In this document: piece after piece, positions 53,931-63,003 of the stretch
How positions within the stretch are numbered: the first letter of the stretch is position 1
Layout: the number at the start of each line of letters is the position of its first letter
Assembly (NCBI RefSeq): GCF_030159595.1
Contig: NZ_BSKJ01000007.1
Location: 186,001-250,000, forward strand
Direction of reading: 5' to 3'
Length of the DNA stretch: 64,000 nucleotides
Source of the DNA: Pseudomonas putida
Lineage (GTDB): Bacteria > Pseudomonadota > Gammaproteobacteria > Pseudomonadales > Pseudomonadaceae
Notes under the pieces: model-generated
Databases searched by the model: none
Told to the model about the DNA's origin: nothing
The model's input: the letters and a program-made list of their open reading frames with translations, nothing else
Program-made: the position numbers and the translations under genes

Positions 53931-53987
53931 AATCACCCTTTGGGGTGAGGGTGGCAGCCCTTGCCCGACTCACCCCAACGGGTGATT
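53931..53987. promoter_or_regulatory. Long inverted repeat between permease and luxR-type gene
   Basis: The arms at 53931-53949 and 53969-53987 are 19 nt each with one mismatch, separated by 19 nt. It lies 86 bp before the LuxR-type start and 138 bp before the divergent permease. It is a plausible shared operator or a transcript hairpin. Confidence 0.6.
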
Positions 53988-54073
53988 TCGGTACCTGCAG
54001 CGGCATGGGAGTATCTGGTCGACAACGCACCGCACTGGCGGCGGTGCCACTCAATAGAAACGGCAGGCCCACA

Positions 54074-54916
54074 GTGACTAATCAATTGCTTTCAGAACAG
54101 TGGTTCGAGCACCTGGCCAAGGTCACCGAGGCGATCGGCCGGCCGGGCTTTGCCGCCAACCTGTTTGCCGCACTTGGCGTGATCCGGCCGATCCAGGCGA
54201 CCACGGTGTACCTCTACCCGCACGACGGCATGCCTTGCGCGCTGTTCGAGCAGGACGACAAGGCGCCCTGGCAGCCCGAGGGCAATGTCAGCCGCTACCT
54301 GTCGGGCTTCTACCTGCTCGACCCGTTCTACGGTGCGTGTGTGGAGCAGGTTGCGTCCGGCTGCTATGGCCTGTTCGAAGTGGCCCCCGACCACTTCGAG
54401 GTCAGCGAGTACTACCAGTCGTTCTACCAGCACTCGCACCTGGAGGATGAGCTCAACTACATCCTGCAGGTGGCGCCCGGGCAAAGCCTGGCGGTGTCGC
54501 TGGCCTTCACCGACAAGCTCGATACGCAGGCCCGCGAATTGTTCGGGCGCGTCACGCCGTGGGTGCTGGCGGTACTCGGCAAGCACTTTGCCGGGCTGGA
54601 CAGCCGCGCCGGGCGCTTCGAGAACATCCTCGAACAACGCATCCACGCCGCGCTGAACAACTTCGGCAGCTCGCTGCTGACCGAGCGTGAATGCCGTATC
54701 GCCCAGCTGATTCTGCGTGGCCACTCGACCAAGTCGCTGGCCGAGCGCCTGGGCGTTTCGGAAGACACCATCAAGTCGCACCGCAAGAACGTCTACGCCA
54801 AGCTCGACATCGGCACCCAGTCCGAGCTGTTTTCCCTGTTCATCGACGCGCTGGCCAATGCCCAGGGCGTGCTGGGCAAGGACCCGCTGGAAAGCTACAT
54901 GGGCAAGCTGCGCTGA
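54074..54916 (+). CDS. LuxR-type transcriptional regulator
   Basis: 280 residues. The C-terminal LuxR HTH is LTERECRIAQLILRGHSTKS / AERLGVSEDTIKSHRKNVYAKL. The N-terminal region is a GAF-like sensor without the usual acyl-homoserine-lactone signature. GTG 54074 is chosen because the frame upstream crosses the palindromic promoter; the ribosome binding site is weak. It heads an operon with a SpuC-like aminotransferase and an aldehyde dehydrogenase, and probably activates it and the permease. Confidence 0.84.
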   Translation: MTNQLLSEQWFEHLAKVTEAIGRPGFAANLFAALGVIRPIQATTVYLYPHDGMPCALFEQDDKAPWQPEGNVSRYLSGFYLLDPFYGACVEQVASGCYGLFEVAPDHFEVSEYYQSFYQHSHLEDELNYILQVAPGQSLAVSLAFTDKLDTQARELFGRVTPWVLAVLGKHFAGLDSRAGRFENILEQRIHAALNNFGSSLLTERECRIAQLILRGHSTKSLAERLGVSEDTIKSHRKNVYAKLDIGTQSELFSLFIDALANAQGVLGKDPLESYMGKLR

Positions 54917-54958
54917 GCGCTGGCTGCCCTGCAACCCCACCGCAAAGGAAAACCAACA

Positions 54959-56341
54959 ATGAACGCGCCTTTCGCCCCGCAACGCCAGACCCGTGACTAC
55001 CAGGCAGCCGATGCCGCGCACCACATCCATGCCTTCCTCGACCAGAAGGCGCTGAATGCCGAAGGGCCGAGGGTGATCGTCGGTGGCGAACGCTTGCACC
55101 TCTGGGACAGCGAGGGCAAGCGCTACCTGGATGGCATGTCTGGCCTGTGGTGCACCCAACTGGGCTACGGGCGCCGCGACCTGACCGTTGCCGCCGCCAC
55201 GCAGATGGACCAGCTGGCCTACTACAACATGTTCTTCCACACCACCCACCCGGCGGTGATCGAACTGTCCGAGTTGCTGTTCAGCCTGCTGCCGGGGCAC
55301 TACAGCCACGCGATCTATACCAACTCTGGCTCCGAGGCCAACGAGGTGCTGATCCGCACCGTGCGCCGCTACTGGCAGGTGGTCGGCCAGCCGAGCAAGA
55401 AAATCATGATCGGCCGCTGGAACGGTTACCACGGCTCGACCTTGGCGGCCACGGCGCTGGGCGGCATGAAGTTCATGCATGAAATGGGCGGGTTGATTCC
55501 GGACGTTGCACACATCGATGAGCCCTACTGGTATGCCGAGGGTGGTGAACTGAGTCCGGCCGAATTCGGCCGCCGCTGCGCCTTGCAGCTGGAGGAAAAG
55601 ATCCTCGAACTGGGTGCCGAGAACGTTGCCGGCTTCATTGCCGAACCGTTCCAGGGCGCGGGTGGCATGATCTTCCCGCCGGAAAGCTACTGGCCGGAAA
55701 TCCAGCGTATCTGCCGCCAGTACAACGTGCTGCTGTGCGCCGATGAGGTGATTGGTGGCTTTGGTCGCACCGGCGAGTGGTTTGCCCATGAATACTTCGG
55801 CTTCGAACCCGACACCTTGTCGATCGCCAAGGGGCTGACCAGTGGCTATGTGCCCATGGGCGGCCTGGTGCTGAGCAAGCGCATTGCCGAGGCGTTGGTA
55901 GAACGCGGCGGGGTGTTTGCCCATGGCCTGACCTACTCCGGCCACCCGGTGGCGGCGGCGGTGGCTATCGCCAACCTGAAGGCGCTGCGTGACGAAGGCA
56001 TCGTGCGCCAGGTGAAGGATGACACCGGGCCGTACCTGCAGCGCATCCTGCGTGAGGTGTTCGCCGACCACCCGCTGATTGGCCAGGTGCAGGGCGCCGG
56101 ACTGGTGGCAGCGCTGCAGTTCGCCGAGCACAAGCCGACGCGCAAGCGCTTTGTCAACGAGAATGACCTGGCCTGGCAGTGCCGCACCTTTGGTTTCGAG
56201 GAAGGGGTGATCATTCGCTCGACCTTGGGCCGGATGATCATGGCGCCGGCTTTGATCGCCAATCACAGTGAGCTGGATGAGCTGGTGGAGAAGACGCGGA
56301 TTGCCGTGGACCGCACGGCCCGCTTGGTCGGCAAACGCTAA
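54959..56341 (+). CDS. spuC: Class III aminotransferase, SpuC-like (putrescine:pyruvate)
   Basis: 460 residues. RYLDGMSGLWCTQLGYGRRDL at the N-terminus, TNSGSEANE and RWNGYHGSTLAATALGGMK follow. CADEVIGGFGRTG holds the PLP aspartate and SIAKGLTSGYVPMGG the Schiff-base lysine. The pattern follows putrescine-pyruvate aminotransferase SpuC closely. It would convert putrescine or another amine to an aldehyde, which the next gene oxidises. AAAGGA lies upstream of ATG 54959, 42 bp after the LuxR gene. Confidence 0.86.
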   Translation: MNAPFAPQRQTRDYQAADAAHHIHAFLDQKALNAEGPRVIVGGERLHLWDSEGKRYLDGMSGLWCTQLGYGRRDLTVAAATQMDQLAYYNMFFHTTHPAVIELSELLFSLLPGHYSHAIYTNSGSEANEVLIRTVRRYWQVVGQPSKKIMIGRWNGYHGSTLAATALGGMKFMHEMGGLIPDVAHIDEPYWYAEGGELSPAEFGRRCALQLEEKILELGAENVAGFIAEPFQGAGGMIFPPESYWPEIQRICRQYNVLLCADEVIGGFGRTGEWFAHEYFGFEPDTLSIAKGLTSGYVPMGGLVLSKRIAEALVERGGVFAHGLTYSGHPVAAAVAIANLKALRDEGIVRQVKDDTGPYLQRILREVFADHPLIGQVQGAGLVAALQFAEHKPTRKRFVNENDLAWQCRTFGFEEGVIIRSTLGRMIMAPALIANHSELDELVEKTRIAVDRTARLVGKR

Positions 56342-56446
56342 CCCGCAGTCCGGCAGTGGACAGTGGTCATTGTGGGAGCGCGCTGCTTGCAAGGGCGGCG
56401 CGGCCTCTTCCAAAAAAGACTGCTACAACGGTCATCAGGAGTACAA

Positions 56447-57940
56447 ATGTACACCCTCGAATTCTGGCAACAACGCGCCTCGGACCTGTATCTGCCATCC
56501 CAGGCACTTATCAGCGGCAAACCCGTCAACGCACAGGGCGGCGCCACCTTCGCCGCCATCAACCCCGCCACCAACGCCGTACTGGCCCAGGTCACTGCCT
56601 GCGGCCAGACCGAGGTCGACCGTGCAGTGGCCAGTGCCCGCCAGGCCTTCGAGCAAGGCCCGTGGCCCCGCATGGCCCCTGGCGAGCGCAAGAAGGTGCT
56701 GCTGCGCCTGGCCGAGCTGATCATGACCCATCGCGAAGAACTGGCCCTGCTGGACTCGCTGAACATGGGCAAGCCGGTGATGGATGCCTACAACATCGAC
56801 GTGCCGGGCTCGGCCCATGTGTTCGCCTGGTACGGCGAGGCACTGGACAAACTCTACGACCAGGTGGCACCTACTGCGCCTGACGCATTGGCCACCATCA
56901 CCCGGGAAGCACTCGGTGTGGTTGCCGCCGTGGTGCCCTGGAACTTCCCGCTCGACATGGCGGCCTGGAAGCTGGCCCCGGCGCTGGCTGCCGGCAATAG
57001 CGTGGTACTCAAACCCGCTGAGCAATCCCCGTTCTCGGCCCTGCGCCTGGCCCAGCTGGCGCTGGAAGCGGGCTTGCCGGAAGGCGTGCTGAACGTGGTG
57101 CCGGGCCTGGGCGAGCAGGCCGGGCAGGCGCTGGGCCTGCACCCGGACGTAGACTGCCTGGTGTTCACCGGCTCTACCCAGGTGGGCAAGTACTTCATGC
57201 AGTATTCGGCGCAGTCCAACCTCAAGCAGGTGTGGCTGGAGTGCGGTGGCAAGAGCCCTAACCTGGTGTTCGAAAACTGCCAGGACCTGGACCTCGCGGC
57301 GGAAAAGGCGGCCTTCGGCATTTTCTTCAACCAGGGTGAGGTGTGTTCGGCCAACTCGCGGCTATATGTGCAGCGCTCCATCCATGATGAATTCGTCGAG
57401 CGGCTGCAGGCCAAGGCCCGACAGTGGTTGCCGGGTAACCCACTGGACCCGGCGAGCCGCGCCGGGGCCATTGTCGATGCCGAGCAGACGGGGCGCATCG
57501 AGGCCGCCATTACGCGTGCCGGGCAAGAGGGCGCACGGTTGGTGTGTGGCGGCCGGCGTCTGACCATTGAAGGTTCGGACAACTACATCGAACCGACCAT
57601 TTTTGCCGGTGTCGATGGCCGCATGCGCCTGGCGCGGGAGGAAGTGTTCGGGCCGGTGCTGGCGGTCAGTGCCTTCGACACGGAAGCGCAAGCCGTGCGT
57701 CTGGCCAACGACAGCATTTATGGCTTGGCGGCCTCGCTGTGGAGCGATGACTTCAACCAGGTTCACCGCGTGGCACGGGCGTTGAAGGCCGGTACGGTGT
57801 CGGTGAACACGGTTGACGCGCTGGATGTGACGGTGCCGTTCGGCGGGGGCAAGCAGTCGGGGTTTGGCCGCGATTTGTCGTTGCATTCGTTTGACAAGTA
57901 TTCGCAGCTCAAGACCACCTGGTACCAGTTGCGCGCCTGA
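56447..57940 (+). CDS. Aldehyde dehydrogenase (PuuC/KauB-like)
   Basis: 497 residues. PWNFPLDMAAWKLAPALAAGN, VFTGSTQVGK, LECGGKSPNLVF with the catalytic Glu and QGEVCSANSRL with the catalytic Cys are all present. Close to the gamma-aminobutyraldehyde group that follows polyamine transamination. AGGAG is 6 bp before ATG 56447; the longer frame from 56363 is unlikely. Third gene of the luxR-spuC-aldh unit, 105 bp after spuC. Confidence 0.9.
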   Translation: MYTLEFWQQRASDLYLPSQALISGKPVNAQGGATFAAINPATNAVLAQVTACGQTEVDRAVASARQAFEQGPWPRMAPGERKKVLLRLAELIMTHREELALLDSLNMGKPVMDAYNIDVPGSAHVFAWYGEALDKLYDQVAPTAPDALATITREALGVVAAVVPWNFPLDMAAWKLAPALAAGNSVVLKPAEQSPFSALRLAQLALEAGLPEGVLNVVPGLGEQAGQALGLHPDVDCLVFTGSTQVGKYFMQYSAQSNLKQVWLECGGKSPNLVFENCQDLDLAAEKAAFGIFFNQGEVCSANSRLYVQRSIHDEFVERLQAKARQWLPGNPLDPASRAGAIVDAEQTGRIEAAITRAGQEGARLVCGGRRLTIEGSDNYIEPTIFAGVDGRMRLAREEVFGPVLAVSAFDTEAQAVRLANDSIYGLAASLWSDDFNQVHRVARALKAGTVSVNTVDALDVTVPFGGGKQSGFGRDLSLHSFDKYSQLKTTWYQLRA

Positions 57941-58235
57941 TCATCTGATCATGCACCGTCTTGCCTGCTTCGCGGGCAAGCCCCACACAGGTCCTCCACA
58001 GTTCTTCTGGCCTGTGGGAGTGGGCTTGCCCTCGAAGAGGCCCTGACAAGCGCTGAAAACGTTTCTTTAATTTTCTCTTTTGTCCCGGCAGAACTGCCAG
58101 CCGCACTCTACACTCCTGCCAAGATGGGCCAGGGCTAATTGCCACCATTCGGCCTGTCACGCTGCCTGCGAATGGCTTCGGCCCGCATGATCGTCCTGGC
58201 TGCTCCCTCAATTTGCCTCACATGGAGTACCTGGA
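57941..58235. other. Intergenic region with a REP pair
   Basis: 295 bp with no supported gene. It contains an inverted REP pair at about 57969-58036: the left arm starts TTCGCGGGCAAGCCCC and the right arm ends GGGCTTGCCCTCGAA, an imperfect match of the pair at 11625-11706. The remainder, rich in T around 58065-58082, is the likely promoter region of the HD-GYP gene. Confidence 0.7.
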
Positions 58236-61124
58236 ATGGGCTGCGTGTCGACGGGTCGTGTTGCTGATAAAGCCAGGCGTGGCATCTCGCTGCAATGGCT
58301 GGTGGCGTTGGCCATTGTGCTGGGCATGCTGCTGCTCGGTGCCGCATTGGCCTGGCAGGGCTATCACGGTATCCGTCAGACGCTGGTCGCAGCCGCCGGA
58401 GATGCTGCCCAGCAGGTCGGCAAGACCATCGACGAACGCGCCCGGCGCCTGATAGACCCGGTACAAAGCAGCATCCGCCTGCTGGCTCACAACCCTACTG
58501 CGCACACCCAGGCACAGCGCCTGGAAAGGTTGCCGCAACTGGTCGAGACACTGGACGCCAACCGCATGCTCAGCGCCGCCTACATGGGCTCCCCCAACGG
58601 CGATTTCCTGTTGGTGCGCCGGCTGCGTGACCCACAGCTGCTGCAGCGCTTTGCCGCGCCGCCGGGCACGGCGTTTCTGGTGCAGAGCGTCAGCCGCGGC
58701 GAGAGCGGGGTGGTGCAGGGCGAGTGGCGCTACTATGACCGGGCGTTGAACCTGTTGCAGGCCCAGGCCAAACCCGAATACCGCTACGACCCGCGCACTC
58801 GCCCGTGGTTCTCCGAAGCCAGCGCACAGTCCGCTACCGTGTTGACCCCGCCCTATGTGTTCTTTACCACCCGCGAGATCGGCCTGACCCTGGCCCAGCG
58901 CAGCGTCGACGGCGGGTCGGTCATTGGCATGGACGTTTCGGTCAACGACCTGGCCAGCGAAACACAGGGCCTGCGTATGACGCCCGGTACTGAAATCGCC
59001 GTGCTCGACGAGCGGGGCAATGTGGTGGCCTACCCGGACTTGCAGCGGGTAATCGTGCACGAACGCCAAGGCGTGCGCCTGTCGCGCATCGACGAGCTTG
59101 GCGTAGCAAGCCTGCAGCACCTGTACGCTGACCTGCCGCAAGGCCCCCAGCCACAGCCCTATCAGGTGGACGGCCAGACCTGGTATGGCATGCGCATCCC
59201 GCTGACTACGCTCGCCGGGCAGGACCTGCAAGTGCTGATGGCCGTGCCGGGCCATGAGCTGCTGGCCGGTGCGCGCCAGGTGTTGTTCGAACAGGTGCTC
59301 TGGACCGCTGTGCTGATGGCGGTGCTGCTGGTGCTCGGGGGCGTGCTCGGCCGGCGCATCGGTCGCCCGCTGAAGCAGCTAGCCAAGCAGGTGCAAGGTC
59401 TGGCCGGCTTCGATTTCAGTCGCGAAGTCGGGGTGAAGTCGAGGGTGTCTGAAGTGCGCGAGCTGAGCCAAGTGCTAAGCCGGATGTCTGGCACCATCCA
59501 GAGCTTCCAGGCCATCACCCTCACGCTCAGCCGCGAGCGCGATCTGGATCGCATGCTCGACGGTGTACTGACCCATTTGGTGCACGCTGCCGGGGTCGAG
59601 GCCGGTGTGGTGTACCTGTTTGACGCCGACCATGGGTTGCTGCGGCTGGCGGCCGCATGCCGTGGCGAGCAATACCCGGCCGAGTTGGCGGTGGACGAGG
59701 GGGGCCGCCACACGCTGGCTGCGCAAGTCACCCAGACCCTTGGCCTGCACGAGCGCAGCCTGGCCGTGGTGTTGAATGACCGCAGCCAGGCGCAGCTGGG
59801 CATTCTGGTGCTGCAACTGGATGAGGCGCAGGCGCGCGACCAACTGGGCCAACCGTTCCGGCAGTTTGTTGAAGAGCTTTCTGGCGTAGCGGCAGTGGCC
59901 ATCGAGACGCGCCAGATGGCCGAAGCCCAGCAACGCCTGATGGATGCCATGATCAAGTTGCTGGCTGACGCCATCGATGCCAAAAGCCCCTATACCGGCG
60001 GCCACTGCGAGCGGGTGCCGCAGTTGGCGCAGATGCTGCTGGACCAGGTGGTGGCCGCCGACAGAGGTCCCTATGCCAGCTTCAACATGACCGAGGCCGA
60101 GCGCTACGAATTCCGCGTGGCGGCCTGGCTGCACGATTGCGGCAAGGTCACCAGCCCCGAATATGTGGTGGACAAGGCGACCAAGCTGGAGACCCTGTAC
60201 AACCGTATCCACGAAGTACGCATGCGTTTCGAAGTGCTGTGGCGCGATGCCGGGCTGGTCTACTGGCAGGGCCTGGCCAGCGGTGCCGACCCACAGGTGC
60301 TGCAAGCCGCGCTGGCCCGCAGCCAGGCCCAGTTGCAGGATGACTTCGCCTTCGTCGCTCAGGCCAACATCGGCGGCGAGTTCATGCAGGATGCCGATAT
60401 CGAGCGCCTGCAGCAGATCAGCCAGCACCGCTGGCAGCGCCACTTCGACAACCGCTTGGGCATCTCGCGTGATGAAGCGGAACGCTACACCGGCGTGCCG
60501 CAACCGGTATTGCCGGTAGACGAGCCGCTACTGGCCGACCGACCCGAGCATCGTGTGCCCTGGGGCGAACGCAAGCCCCCGGTGACCAAGGGCGATCCGC
60601 GCAACCGCTGGGGTTTCGACATGCGCCTGCCAGCCCACGCCAGCAACCACGGCGAGCTGTACAACCTGTCGATCCGGCGCGGCACGCTGAATGACGAGGA
60701 GCGCTTCAAGATCAATGAGCACATCGTGCAAACCATCATCATGCTCAGCTCGCTGCCGTTTCCGCGTCAGATGAAACGCATACCGGCCATCGCCGGCAAC
60801 CACCACGAGAAGCTGGATGGCAGCGGTTACCCGCGCCGTCTGGGCGAGCATGACCTGGGTATTGCCGAGCGAGTAATGGCCATTGCCGATATCTTCGAAG
60901 CGCTGACGGCGGCTGACCGGCCATACAAACCGCCGAAGACGTTGTCTGAATCGGTGAAGATCATGGCGCTCATGGCCCGCGATCGGCACATCGACGGGCA
61001 ACTGCTGCAACTGTTCCTCAGCAGTGGGGTGTATCGCCAGTACGCCGAGCGTTTCCTGCGCGCTGAGCAGATCGACGAAGTGGATGTCCCTTACTGGCTG
61101 GCACAGATGCGCTGCCCGGCCTGA
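58236..61124 (+). CDS. Membrane HD-GYP sensor protein (Cache-HAMP-GAF-HD-GYP)
   Basis: 962 residues. TM1 is at about 19-42, a periplasmic Cache-like sensor at about 45-345 and TM2 at about 348-370. A HAMP domain (about 370-420) is followed by a GAF domain (about 430-580) and a large HD-GYP phosphodiesterase domain. The metal/catalytic residues lie in GGHCERVPQL, WLHDCGKVTSPEYVVDK (about 630), GNHHEKLDGSGYP (about 850-865) and ADIFEALTAADRPYK. Such proteins hydrolyse cyclic-di-GMP. The HD and GYP motifs are about 230 residues apart instead of about 65, so a long insertion splits the domain. GGAG precedes ATG 58236. Convergent with the AcoR-like gene, gap 3 bp. Confidence 0.9.
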   Translation: MGCVSTGRVADKARRGISLQWLVALAIVLGMLLLGAALAWQGYHGIRQTLVAAAGDAAQQVGKTIDERARRLIDPVQSSIRLLAHNPTAHTQAQRLERLPQLVETLDANRMLSAAYMGSPNGDFLLVRRLRDPQLLQRFAAPPGTAFLVQSVSRGESGVVQGEWRYYDRALNLLQAQAKPEYRYDPRTRPWFSEASAQSATVLTPPYVFFTTREIGLTLAQRSVDGGSVIGMDVSVNDLASETQGLRMTPGTEIAVLDERGNVVAYPDLQRVIVHERQGVRLSRIDELGVASLQHLYADLPQGPQPQPYQVDGQTWYGMRIPLTTLAGQDLQVLMAVPGHELLAGARQVLFEQVLWTAVLMAVLLVLGGVLGRRIGRPLKQLAKQVQGLAGFDFSREVGVKSRVSEVRELSQVLSRMSGTIQSFQAITLTLSRERDLDRMLDGVLTHLVHAAGVEAGVVYLFDADHGLLRLAAACRGEQYPAELAVDEGGRHTLAAQVTQTLGLHERSLAVVLNDRSQAQLGILVLQLDEAQARDQLGQPFRQFVEELSGVAAVAIETRQMAEAQQRLMDAMIKLLADAIDAKSPYTGGHCERVPQLAQMLLDQVVAADRGPYASFNMTEAERYEFRVAAWLHDCGKVTSPEYVVDKATKLETLYNRIHEVRMRFEVLWRDAGLVYWQGLASGADPQVLQAALARSQAQLQDDFAFVAQANIGGEFMQDADIERLQQISQHRWQRHFDNRLGISRDEAERYTGVPQPVLPVDEPLLADRPEHRVPWGERKPPVTKGDPRNRWGFDMRLPAHASNHGELYNLSIRRGTLNDEERFKINEHIVQTIIMLSSLPFPRQMKRIPAIAGNHHEKLDGSGYPRRLGEHDLGIAERVMAIADIFEALTAADRPYKPPKTLSESVKIMALMARDRHIDGQLLQLFLSSGVYRQYAERFLRAEQIDEVDVPYWLAQMRCPA

Positions 61125-61127
61125 GCG

Positions 61128-62918
61128 CTAGCGCGAACCCAGGCGCTTGTACAAGGTGGTGCGGGAAATGCCCAGCGCCTTGGCGGCGGCACTGACATTG
61201 CCCTCATGGGCCAGCAAAGCGCGCTCGATAACGTCCTGAGTGGCGTCTGAAAGCGAGCGTGGCGCAACGCCCGCCTGGCCTTGCACGTCGTCTGGCAGGT
61301 GCTGCACGCCTATGCAGGGCTCACCCGAGGCCAGCACCCCGACCAGGCGTGCCACGTTGTCCAGTTGCCGCAGGTTGCCTGGCCAGTGGTAGGCCTGGAG
61401 CCGGCGCCTGGCCTCGGCCTCCAGCGGCGGGAAACCCGGGCGCTGGAAGAAGGCATCGATCAGTGGGTGCTTGTCCAGCCGCTGCTCCAGGCCGGGCAGG
61501 GCGACACGCAGGCCGTCCAGGCGGTAGAACAGGTCTTCGCGGAAGCCGCCGCTGGCCACCAGCGCGCCAAGGTCTTTGTGCGTGGCCGCGACAATGTGTG
61601 CCTTGAAGGGCGCTGCCGTGGTGCTGCCAATGCGGGTGACCTGCCGTTCCTGCAGTGCCCGTAGCAACCGGCTTTGCAGGGCCAGCGGCATATCGCCTAT
61701 TTCGTCGAGCAACAGGATGCCGTCCCCGGCCGACTCCAGCAGGCCCATGGCACCACCTTTGCGGGCGCCGGTGAAGCTGCCTTCGGTGTAGCCGAACAGC
61801 TCGGCTTCGATCAGGCTTTCGGGCAGGGCCGCGCAGTTGATCGCGACGAACGGGGCCTGTGGGCAGCAGTGTGCATGCAGCGCCTTGGCGAACACCTCCT
61901 TGCCGGAACCTGTTGGCCCGGTGATCAGCACCGGCAGATTGCCGGTCACGGCCTTGCAGGCATCTTCGAAGCGGGCATTGACCCGCCGATCGCTGCCCAG
62001 CGCTGTGTGACTGGCCCGAAGCGGCCGAGGTTTGGCGGCAGGCGGCGCCAATAGCCGGCCATACAGGCGTGAACCATCGGCCAGGGCCAGTAACTGCGGC
62101 GAACCGTCGAGGCTGTTGTGGCCGGGGCGGTCAAACAGGTGCTCGAGGGTCAACCCTTCAGGGCGGTAGTTGGGCACCCCCAGCAGTTGTTGTGCGGCGC
62201 GGTTGGCTGCGTACACCGTGCCATCGTCGTGCACGGCCAGCAACGCCTGCAGCGGCGAGCCTAGCAGCCTGGGGTCATGTTGCAGTTCCAGGATGCGGCA
62301 GCCCGGCAATGCATGGAAGAAATTGTTCTCGGTGGCCAGCGCTGCATGCTTGAGGCGTTCGAGCATGGTCCCGGCATTACGGGTGCCGATACCGGTCAGG
62401 TCCAGCGCTCCCAGCAGCTCGCCATTCACCCCGCGCAGCGGCACGCTGACGCAGAAAAACTGGGCAAACTCCTGCAGGTAATGCTGGTTGCCGGCAACGA
62501 TCGCCGGCAGGCCATCCATCAGCGTACAGGCCGGGGCGGTGGTGCCGACGTCCACCTCGCTGACCCGGCGCCCGGCGTGCAGGGCCGACAGCGGGCTGTC
62601 GATGCTTGCCGGCTTGCGCGTTTGCACAATGCGGTTTTCCGGGTTGACGCAAAACAGCATCCAGTGGGAGTCGCCAATCAGCTCCCACAAGCGCTCCAGC
62701 TCGGGCTGCACGCAGGCGGCCAGTTGGGTGTCTGCGTCGGTCAGTGCCTGCACATCCAGCTGCCCGCGCGCCAGGCGTGGTTGCCAGGGGCTGAGCCCGG
62801 CAGCCCTGGAACGCTCCCACGAGCGCTCGATAGGCTCGGGCAACAGACCGGCGGGCAATGGCAAACCGTCGGCAAACTGCTGGCGGGCGCTGTGCAGCTG
62901 GAGTTGTAGGCGATCCAT
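61128..62918 (-). CDS. Sigma-54-dependent activator, AcoR-like
   Basis: 596 residues. An N-terminal GAF-containing sensor region (about 60-300) is followed by an AAA+ domain and a Fis HTH. Walker A is GPTGSGKE, Walker B is GILLLDEIGD, and the sigma-54 contact loop is GSFTGA (canonical GAFTGA, Ala to Ser). The C-terminal HTH is NVSAAAKALGISRTTLYKRLG. It resembles AcoR/AcxR-type activators of acetoin or alcohol metabolism. AAGG precedes ATG 62918. The target is probably the genes to its right, encoding the outer-membrane protein and its partner. Confidence 0.9.
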   Translation of the reverse strand: MDRLQLQLHSARQQFADGLPLPAGLLPEPIERSWERSRAAGLSPWQPRLARGQLDVQALTDADTQLAACVQPELERLWELIGDSHWMLFCVNPENRIVQTRKPASIDSPLSALHAGRRVSEVDVGTTAPACTLMDGLPAIVAGNQHYLQEFAQFFCVSVPLRGVNGELLGALDLTGIGTRNAGTMLERLKHAALATENNFFHALPGCRILELQHDPRLLGSPLQALLAVHDDGTVYAANRAAQQLLGVPNYRPEGLTLEHLFDRPGHNSLDGSPQLLALADGSRLYGRLLAPPAAKPRPLRASHTALGSDRRVNARFEDACKAVTGNLPVLITGPTGSGKEVFAKALHAHCCPQAPFVAINCAALPESLIEAELFGYTEGSFTGARKGGAMGLLESAGDGILLLDEIGDMPLALQSRLLRALQERQVTRIGSTTAAPFKAHIVAATHKDLGALVASGGFREDLFYRLDGLRVALPGLEQRLDKHPLIDAFFQRPGFPPLEAEARRRLQAYHWPGNLRQLDNVARLVGVLASGEPCIGVQHLPDDVQGQAGVAPRSLSDATQDVIERALLAHEGNVSAAAKALGISRTTLYKRLGSR

Positions 62919-63003
62919 GGGTACACCTTGTGAGGGTTGACGGCACGCTACTGACTGCGCACGTTGCGCCGCTGCCAGCAGCGCGTCAAGGCTGCAGGGC
63001 CAA

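Noticed and set aside
53729..54073. N-terminal extension of the LuxR-type protein
   Set aside because: It would cross the divergent promoter and the 19-nt inverted repeat, and its composition is unlike the rest of the protein.
54092..56413. Long antisense open frame (773 codons) opposite the luxR-type and spuC genes
   Set aside because: It mirrors the conserved frames of both genes, has no family motif and starts and ends inside them; a codon-bias shadow in GC-rich DNA.
58100..58235. tRNA or small RNA in the gap before the HD-GYP gene
   Set aside because: No cloverleaf or conserved small-RNA structure could be drawn; only a REP pair is present.
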